Assembly (NCBI RefSeq): GCF_000725485.1
Contig: NZ_JOAG01000044.1
Coordinates: 1-64,000 of the forward strand
DNA: 64,000 nucleotides
Source: Nonomuraea candida
Lineage (GTDB): Bacteria > Actinomycetota > Actinomycetes > Streptosporangiales > Streptosporangiaceae
Direction of reading: 5' to 3'
Shown here piece after piece: positions 58,880 to 64,000 of this stretch. The notes beneath the pieces are model-generated. The model made no database searches, was not told where the DNA came from, and was given only the letters and a program-made list of their open reading frames with translations. The number at the start of each line of letters is the position of its first letter. Position 1 is the stretch's first letter. A program made the translations under genes and the position numbers.

Positions 58880-59279
58880 CGCGGCCCTTCCTCGAAAACG
58901 CGCACGCGCCGGAGCGTGCGCGTCCCCAGGATGCCGCGCGGACCGGGCCGCGACCTTGTACGAACGTGCCGTCTCCCAGGACACCGTGCCGTCAGCCCGG
59001 CGCGGCGGGCGTGCGTTCGGCCGCCGCCGCGCGCCTCGGAAACTTGTATGTCCAGGTTGAAAAAAATTATAGATCGAGTTATAAGTTTTCTTGATCCAGG
59101 CATAGAGGGAGTTGCCACCCCGAAACGGATGACCGCTGCCGCCCGGCCGCCGGTCATCGGGATGCCGCTCGCCGCGCTCATCCCGCCGGGGGCTGGTGGC
59201 GCCCATCGCCGTGTCCACGGTGGCCTGCGGCTTTTCTGCCAGGAGGTACGGGTCTACAAAGTCCTTTCGTGGGGGGGAC
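58880..59279. promoter_or_regulatory. AT-rich divergent promoter region upstream of mreB
   Basis: This 400-bp stretch without a gene contains an AT island at 59058-59089, rare in this DNA. TTGAAA (59058-59063) and TATAAG (59080-59085) are 16 bp apart, a good vegetative promoter toward mreB with a leader of about 190 bases. The minus strand has a TATAAT at 59066-59071 for the acyl-CoA synthetase. AAAAATTATA and TATAAGTTTT also form an inverted repeat (59062-59089) that a regulator could bind. Confidence 0.6.
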
Positions 59280-60308
59280 ATGTCTGTGCTGGACTTCCTC
59301 GGTCGTGACATGGCGGTCGACCTCGGCACGGCCAACACGCTCGTGTACGTCCGCAACAAGGGGATCGTCCTGGACGAGCCCTCGGTCGTGGCGCTGAACA
59401 CCAGGACCGAGAAGATCGTCGCGGTCGGCGCCGAGGCCAAACAGATGATCGGCCGCACACCCGGCCACATCGTGGCCATCCGCCCGCTCGCCGACGGCGT
59501 GATCACCGAGCTCGAAGTGGCCGAGCAGATGCTGCGCTACTTCATCCAGAAGGTGCACCGCCGCCGCCACTTCGTCCAGCCCCGCCTCGTCGTGGCCGTG
59601 CCCAGCGGCACCACCGGGGTGGAGCAGCGCGCGGTGAAGGAGGCGGGATACCAGGCCGGCGCCCGCAAGGTGTACATCATCGAGGAGCCCATGGCCGCCG
59701 CCATCGGGTCGGGGCTGCCGGTGAACGAGGCCGTGGGCAGCATGGTGGTCGACATCGGCGGCGGCACCACGGAGGTCGCCGTCATCTCGCTGGGCGGCAT
59801 CGTCACCGCCCGCTCGCTGCGGGTCGGCGGCGACGAGCTGGACGAGGCCATCATCCAGTACGTCAAGAAGGAGCACTCGCTGCTCCTCGGCGAGCGCACG
59901 GCCGAGGAGATCAAGATCGAGCTGGGCTTCGCCTGCCCGCAGGAGCAGGAGCCGGAGGCCGACATCAGGGGACGCGATCTGATCAGCGGCCTGCCGCGCA
60001 CGGTCAGGATCTCGGCGGCGGAGGTGCGCGAGGCCATCGAGGAGCCCGTGCACGCCATCATCGACGCCGTGCAGACCGCGCTCGACCAGTGCCCGCCCGA
60101 GCTGGCCGGTGACCTGGTGAAGACCGGCATCACGCTGACCGGCGGCGGCGCGCTGCTGCGCGGCCTGGACCGGCGGCTGGGCCAGGCCACCGGCATGCCG
60201 ATCAGGGTCGTGGAGAACCCGCTGCACTCCGTGGTGCTGGGCTCCGGCCGGTGCGTCGAGGAGTTCGACCGGCTGCAGGGCGTCCTGGTGCCCGAGCCGC
60301 GGCGCTGA
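59280..60308 (+). CDS. mreB: Rod shape-determining actin homologue MreB
   Basis: This 342-residue actin-fold ATPase has phosphate-1 motif MAVDLGTANTLVYVRNKG, VVAVPSGTTGVEQRAVKEAG, phosphate-2 MVVDIGGGTTEVAVISLGGI and adenosine motif LTGGGALLRGLDRRL, all intact. MreB filaments guide lateral wall synthesis, and in sporulating actinomycetes spore-wall synthesis. The start at 59280 follows GTGGGGGGGA. mreC, mreD, mrdA and rodA follow on the same strand in the classic order. Confidence 0.96.
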   Translation: MSVLDFLGRDMAVDLGTANTLVYVRNKGIVLDEPSVVALNTRTEKIVAVGAEAKQMIGRTPGHIVAIRPLADGVITELEVAEQMLRYFIQKVHRRRHFVQPRLVVAVPSGTTGVEQRAVKEAGYQAGARKVYIIEEPMAAAIGSGLPVNEAVGSMVVDIGGGTTEVAVISLGGIVTARSLRVGGDELDEAIIQYVKKEHSLLLGERTAEEIKIELGFACPQEQEPEADIRGRDLISGLPRTVRISAAEVREAIEEPVHAIIDAVQTALDQCPPELAGDLVKTGITLTGGGALLRGLDRRLGQATGMPIRVVENPLHSVVLGSGRCVEEFDRLQGVLVPEPRR

Positions 60309-60322
60309 TCGGGGGAGGCGAC

Positions 60323-61222
60323 ATGCGTGTGTTCTCTCGTATGCGAGCGTTCCCGAGGATGCGAGCGTTCCCGGGGATGCGAGCGCTTCCGAGGATGCCG
60401 GCGTTCTCCGGAGTGCGGGCGGCGCCGCCGGTGCGGGCGCCCCACCGGCCGCGCCGGGTGCTCGTGCTGCTGGTCGTGGCCGCGGTCGGGCTGATCACCC
60501 TCGACCTGCGCGGGCACGCCTCCTTCCTGCGTACGGCGACCGCCGCCGTGGCCGGGCCGGCCGAGCAGGCGCTCGCCGCCGCGGGCCGGCCGGTGGGCGC
60601 CGTGGCGGGAGCCGGGGAGGCGCGCGAGCGGGCCGAGGAGGCCGAGCGGCGGGCGTCCCGGCTGGCGGCGGAGCTGTGGGCGGAGCGGGCCGCCCGGACC
60701 CGGGACGCCCAGCGGCACCGGCTGGCCGCCTCCCACCCGGGGCTCAGCCTGATCGACGCCCGCGTCGTCGGCGTGCGCGGCGACAGCGTCACCATCGACG
60801 CCGGGTCGCGGGCGGGGGTGGCCCCCGACATGGCCGTGGTCACCGCCGACGGGCTGGTGGGGCGGGTGGTCGAGGCCGGGCCGGCGGTCTCCACCGTCCT
60901 GCTCGCCACGGCCCGCTCCGCCGCGGCGGGCGCCCGGGTGACGGACGCCCCCGCGAAGGCCGGGCGGATCGGCACCGTCGAGGGCCGTGGCGACGGGCTG
61001 CTGTCGCTGCGGCTGCTCGACGCCGACGCCCCGCTGCGGCCCGGTCAGCGCGTCGAGACGCTCGGCTCCAGCGGCCTGCGCCCCTACCCGCCGGGCGTGC
61101 CCATCGGCACGGTGGAGCGCGTCGAGCCCGCCCGCGACCAGCTCACCCGCACCGCCCTGGTGCGCCCCGCCGTCTCCTTCGGCACCCTCGACGTCGTGGG
61201 CGTGATCAGGGATGCGGGCTAG
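60323..61222 (+). CDS. mreC: Rod shape-determining protein MreC
   Basis: This 299-residue bitopic protein has one membrane helix (about 46-62, LVLLVVAAVGLITLDL), a coiled coil (ERAEEAERRASRLAAELWAE) and the extracytoplasmic MreC beta domain (VVGVRGDSVTIDAGSRAGVA, DMAVVTADGLVGRVVEAGPA, GVPIGTVERVEPARDQL). Before the helix, RMRAFPRMRAFPGMRALP repeats form a basic cytoplasmic tail coded by a tandem repeat. The start at 60323 has GGGGGAGG. Its stop overlaps the mreD start. Confidence 0.93.
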   Translation: MRVFSRMRAFPRMRAFPGMRALPRMPAFSGVRAAPPVRAPHRPRRVLVLLVVAAVGLITLDLRGHASFLRTATAAVAGPAEQALAAAGRPVGAVAGAGEARERAEEAERRASRLAAELWAERAARTRDAQRHRLAASHPGLSLIDARVVGVRGDSVTIDAGSRAGVAPDMAVVTADGLVGRVVEAGPAVSTVLLATARSAAAGARVTDAPAKAGRIGTVEGRGDGLLSLRLLDADAPLRPGQRVETLGSSGLRPYPPGVPIGTVERVEPARDQLTRTALVRPAVSFGTLDVVGVIRDAG

Positions 61223-61919
61223 GCTCGCGGCGGCGGTGACGCTGGCCCCGCTGCTCCAGGTGGCCATGATGGAGCGGCTGCCGATCCCGCCGCCCGACCT
61301 CGTGCTGCTGGTGGCCGTCGTGGCCGGCGCCGCCCTGGGGCCGCTCGCCGGCGCGGTGACCGGCTTCGCGGCCGGGCTGGTCGCGGACCTGGTCCCGCCC
61401 GCGCTGCCGCCCGCCGGCCGCACCGCGCTGCTGCTCTGCCTGGCCGGGTACGCCGCCGGGCTGATCCCGCGCTCACCGGCGCGCGAGCTGCCCACGACGG
61501 CTCGCGCGCTGGTGGCGAGCGCGGGCGGCACCGTCCTCGTGACGGCCGCCGCCCTGCTGCTCGCCGCCTGGCCGGGCACCCCCGCGCCCGCCTCCTGGAC
61601 GGGCGGCGCCACCCCGGTGGCCGGCCTGCCGCCCGCCGCGGCGGCCCTGGCCGCCCTCCCGTGCAACCTGATCGCCGGCCCGCTGCTGTGGCGCCTGCTC
61701 ACCCGGCGCCCCCGGGCCTCACTGAGAAGGCACAACCATGCGACCCTCCCGCTTCCGCCTGCCGCTGGTGCACCTGCTGGTGGCAGCGATCTTCCTCACC
61801 CTGCTCGGCCGGTTGTGGCAGGTGCAGATCCTGGACGGCGAGCGCTACGACCGAGCCGCCTTCGCCGACCACGTGCGCCACATCGCCATCCCGGCCGTGC
61901 GCGGGCGCATCCTCGATGA
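61212..61919 (+). CDS. mreD: Rod shape-determining protein MreD, probable frameshift at the 3' end
   Basis: The MreD membrane protein is clear over residues 1-168 (RLAAAVTLAPLLQVAMMERL, VLLVAVVAGAALGPLAGA, GFAAGLVADLVPPALPP, AALPCNLIAGPLLWRLLTRR). The family is about 160-175 residues. Here the frame continues for about 60 residues of antisense-like arginine/proline sequence, overlapping mrdA by 182 bases. A stop at 61723-61725, just before the mrdA ribosome site GAGAAGG, lies in the neighbouring frame. One extra base, perhaps in the C run near 61709-61713, would explain it as a real mutation or a sequencing error. Confidence 0.85.
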   Translation: MRARLAAAVTLAPLLQVAMMERLPIPPPDLVLLVAVVAGAALGPLAGAVTGFAAGLVADLVPPALPPAGRTALLLCLAGYAAGLIPRSPARELPTTARALVASAGGTVLVTAAALLLAAWPGTPAPASWTGGATPVAGLPPAAAALAALPCNLIAGPLLWRLLTRRPRASLRRHNHATLPLPPAAGAPAGGSDLPHPARPVVAGADPGRRALRPSRLRRPRAPHRHPGRARAHPR

Positions 61920-63690
61920 CCGGGGCCGCCCCCTGGCCCGCAACCGCGCCGCGATGACGATCTCCGTGGACCGGGTCGAGCTCGGCCGGCAGCCCGACCG
62001 GGGCCGCGCCACGCTGCGCGCGCTGGCCGCGCTGCTCGACCGGCCCTACGAGGAGCTGTCGCGGCGGATGACGCCGTGCGGGCCCCGGACGGGCAAGCCC
62101 TGCTGGGCGGGCTCGCCGTACGAGCCGATCCCGGTGGCCGAGGGCGTCCCGGCGAGGACCGCCACGCAGATCGCCGAGCGGCCGGAGGACTTCCCCGGCG
62201 TGAGCGCCGCGCCCGAGCCCGTCCGCGACCATCCCCGGGGGGAGCTGGCCGCGCACGTGCTCGGCTACCTGGGGCCGGCGGACGAGGGCGCCGGCGAGGT
62301 CGGCAGGGACGGCCTCGAAGCGTCGTACGAGGCGGACCTGCGCGGCGAGCCGGGCAGCAGGGAGGTCGTCGTGGACAGCGCGGGACAGGTGCTGCGCACC
62401 GTGCGCGAGCAGCCGCCCGCGCCCGGCGCCACGCTCGTCACCAGCATCGACGCCGACGTGCAGGCGGTGACGGAGCGGGCGCTGGAACGCGCGGTCCGCA
62501 AGGCGCGCGGCCGGGGCGCGCCGGCCGACTCGGGGGCCGCCGTCGTGCTGGAGGCCCGCACCGGGCGCGTGGTCGCCATGGCCTCCTACCCCGGCTACGA
62601 CCCCGAGGTGTGGACGGGCGGCATCGAGCCGGACGACTACCGCCGGCTCACCTCCGGCCACGACCGGCCGCTGCTGTCGCGGGCCATCCAGGCGCAGTGG
62701 CCGCCCGCCTCCACCTGGAAGGTCGTCTCCACGGCCGCCGCCACGGGCGCCGGCTACCCGCTGAAGGGACGCTACGACTGCCCCGGCTCCTACCGGGTCG
62801 GCGACCGCTCCTTCCGCAACTTCGGCGGCGCCGACCTCGGCGTCATGGACCTGCACGAGGCCCTCGTCCAGTCCTGCGACACGATCTACTACCGCTTCGC
62901 GCACCAGCTCTGGCTCAAGGACCACCGCGACCCCATGCAGCGCATGGCCAGGGCCTTCGGCTTCGGCGCCGAGACCGGCGTGGACCTGCCCGGCGAGGCC
63001 GCGGGCCGGGTGCCCGACCGGGCGTGGAAGAAGGCGTACTGGGAGGAGACCAGGCAGCGCACGTGCGAGGAGGCGCGCGAGGGCTACCCGGAGACGGCCA
63101 GGACCGACCCCGGCAGGGCCGCCTACCTCAAGGCGATCGCCGCCGAGAACTGCGCCCGCGGCTACGCCTGGACCGCCGGTGACGCCGCGAACTTCTCCAT
63201 CGGGCAGGGCGACGTGCTGGCCACGCCGCTGCAACTGGCCCGCGCGTACGCGGCCCTCGCCAACGGCGGCACCCTCTTCTCCCCCCGCGTCGGCAAGGAG
63301 GTGCGCGGCCCGGACGGCCGGCTCGTCAGGTCCGTCGTCCCGCCCGTCACGGGGCGGCTGCCGGTGCCCGGCAAGACGCTGTCCTACATCAGGGACGCGC
63401 TGGCGGAGGTGCCGAAGTCGGGCACGGCCGCCGGCGCGTTCGCCGGGTTCCCGCTCGGCAAGCTGGCGGTGGCCGGCAAGACGGGCACGGCGGAGGCGTA
63501 CGGGGAGAAGGACACCTCCTGGTTCGCCTCCTTCGCCCCCGCCGATGACCCCCGCCACGTGGTCGTGGCCGTGATCTCGCAGGGCGGCTCGGGCGGCGAG
63601 GCGGCGGCGCCGGCCGTCCGGGAGATCTGGTCCGGCATGTACGGGCTGGAGGGCCGGACGGCCGCCCTGCCCGCGAGGAGCCGCAGATGA
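61738..63690 (+). CDS. mrdA: Penicillin-binding protein 2 (peptidoglycan transpeptidase)
   Basis: This 650-residue class B PBP has one N-terminal membrane helix (VHLLVAAIFLTLLGRLWQVQ), a dimerisation domain (IPAVRGRILDDRGRPLARN, GRDGLEASYEADLRGEPG) and the transpeptidase domain. The nucleophile motif is PPASTWK (SxxK) and the KTG motif is AGKTGTAEAYGE. The second motif reads SCDTIYY, with Asp where SxN has Asn, as I believe occurs in other actinobacterial elongation PBPs. It crosslinks peptidoglycan with RodA during lateral growth. Its stop overlaps the rodA start (ATGA). Confidence 0.95.
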   Translation: MRPSRFRLPLVHLLVAAIFLTLLGRLWQVQILDGERYDRAAFADHVRHIAIPAVRGRILDDRGRPLARNRAAMTISVDRVELGRQPDRGRATLRALAALLDRPYEELSRRMTPCGPRTGKPCWAGSPYEPIPVAEGVPARTATQIAERPEDFPGVSAAPEPVRDHPRGELAAHVLGYLGPADEGAGEVGRDGLEASYEADLRGEPGSREVVVDSAGQVLRTVREQPPAPGATLVTSIDADVQAVTERALERAVRKARGRGAPADSGAAVVLEARTGRVVAMASYPGYDPEVWTGGIEPDDYRRLTSGHDRPLLSRAIQAQWPPASTWKVVSTAAATGAGYPLKGRYDCPGSYRVGDRSFRNFGGADLGVMDLHEALVQSCDTIYYRFAHQLWLKDHRDPMQRMARAFGFGAETGVDLPGEAAGRVPDRAWKKAYWEETRQRTCEEAREGYPETARTDPGRAAYLKAIAAENCARGYAWTAGDAANFSIGQGDVLATPLQLARAYAALANGGTLFSPRVGKEVRGPDGRLVRSVVPPVTGRLPVPGKTLSYIRDALAEVPKSGTAAGAFAGFPLGKLAVAGKTGTAEAYGEKDTSWFASFAPADDPRHVVVAVISQGGSGGEAAAPAVREIWSGMYGLEGRTAALPARSRR

Positions 63691-64000
63691 CGCCCTTCAC
63701 CTCCGGCGGCACCCGGCTCGTGCCCCGCCGCGACGACGTGCCCCAGTGGCGCGCGCACGCGCCGCTCACCGACCGGGCCGGGGGCGTCCTCACCCGGCTG
63801 CGGCGTGACCGGCGGCGGGCCGCCCTGCGGGCCGTCGACTGGACGCTGCTGGTCCCGGCGCTCCTGCTCTGCCTGACGGGCACGCTGCTGGTCTGGTCGG
63901 CCACCCGGCCCAGGATGGAGGCGGCGGGGGAGGACCCGCAGACCTACCTCAAGAGGCAGGCCGCGAACGTCCTCGTGGGCCTGGCCGTGATGACCGCGAT
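63687..64000 (+). CDS. rodA: RodA-type peptidoglycan glycosyltransferase, partial at window end
   Basis: The first 104 residues of a SEDS-family polymerase are visible: a basic cytoplasmic N-terminus (TRLRRDRRRAALRAVDWTLL), the first membrane helix LVPALLLCLTGTLLVWSATR, the loop EAAGEDPQTYLKRQAANVLV, and the start of the second helix. RodA polymerises lipid II and works with PBP2 encoded just upstream. The rest of the gene is beyond the window. Confidence 0.9.
   Translation, partial: MTPFTSGGTRLVPRRDDVPQWRAHAPLTDRAGGVLTRLRRDRRRAALRAVDWTLLVPALLLCLTGTLLVWSATRPRMEAAGEDPQTYLKRQAANVLVGLAVMTA

Noticed and set aside
59049..59308. Small basic peptide frame starting MSRLKKIIDRVISFLDPG
   Set aside because: It overlaps the AT-rich promoter and the mreB start, lacks a ribosome site, and turns into arginine-rich shadow sequence after about 45 codons.
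1..64000. tRNA, rRNA, insertion sequences, integrase or attachment sites
   Set aside because: I looked for transposase/integrase-like proteins, long terminal inverted repeats and tRNA-like cloverleaf sequences and saw none that could be supported by eye; a tRNA scan would be needed to be certain.

Overview
The window is very GC-rich DNA in which third codon positions are almost always G or C, with many GTG/TTG starts, ATGA/GTGA gene overlaps and leaderless-type promoters. That points to a filamentous actinomycete chromosome. Overall gene content suggests Streptosporangiales (a Nonomuraea-like organism), but the genus is a guess. One edge is accessory and decaying; the other is core (mreB-mreC-mreD-mrdA-rodA cell elongation genes from 59.3 kb to the end).

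0-4.5 kb: remains of a galactoside-use operon. It has an intact GH42 beta-galactosidase and a LacI-type regulator with an operator array, but both CUT1 permease genes are broken and no solute-binding protein is left. 4.6-25 kb: short, unrelated transcription units (F420/PPOX protein, two DHA2 drug exporters, LysE exporter, several aminoglycoside-phosphotransferase-like proteins, nitrilase, serine hydrolases, TetR/ArsR/XRE regulators, carboxylesterase). Among them lie remnants of a MarR regulator, a serine hydrolase and a ThDP enzyme, most with both ends kept and the middle missing.

25-46 kb: an aromatic biosynthetic gene cluster. A class II DAHP synthase, a fused aminodeoxychorismate synthase (PabAB) and an ADC lyase should make p-aminobenzoate. 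A short LuxE/GriD-like adenylating enzyme and a LuxC/GriC-like reductase could reduce an aryl acid to its aldehyde. Tailoring candidates are a flavin-dependent halogenase with its flavin reductase, an FAD monooxygenase, a DUF3050 haem-oxygenase-like protein and two further AMP-forming ligases. A LuxR, a SARP and an MFS exporter complete it. The exact product is unknown.

46-54.5 kb: a ribosomal peptide (RiPP) locus. A LanM-type lanthipeptide synthetase has lost both zinc-ligand cysteines of its cyclase domain. It sits next to a 173-residue precursor that has a mersacidin-like leader, no cysteine at all, and about 20 pentapeptide repeats of the form x-x-N-T-R. The two losses match: thioether rings cannot form and the cyclase looks dead, so the likely product is a long repeat polypeptide with dehydrated threonines. 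This is the most unusual thing in the window. A SARP-style direct repeat lies upstream of the precursor. A cation/proton antiporter, a frameshifted LuxR regulator and an ABC exporter follow.

54.6-59 kb: RidA, a WYL regulator, a PPOX remnant, an AraC regulator and an acyl-CoA synthetase lead into the mre operon. In-frame minisatellites (9-30 bp units) recur inside many genes across the window.
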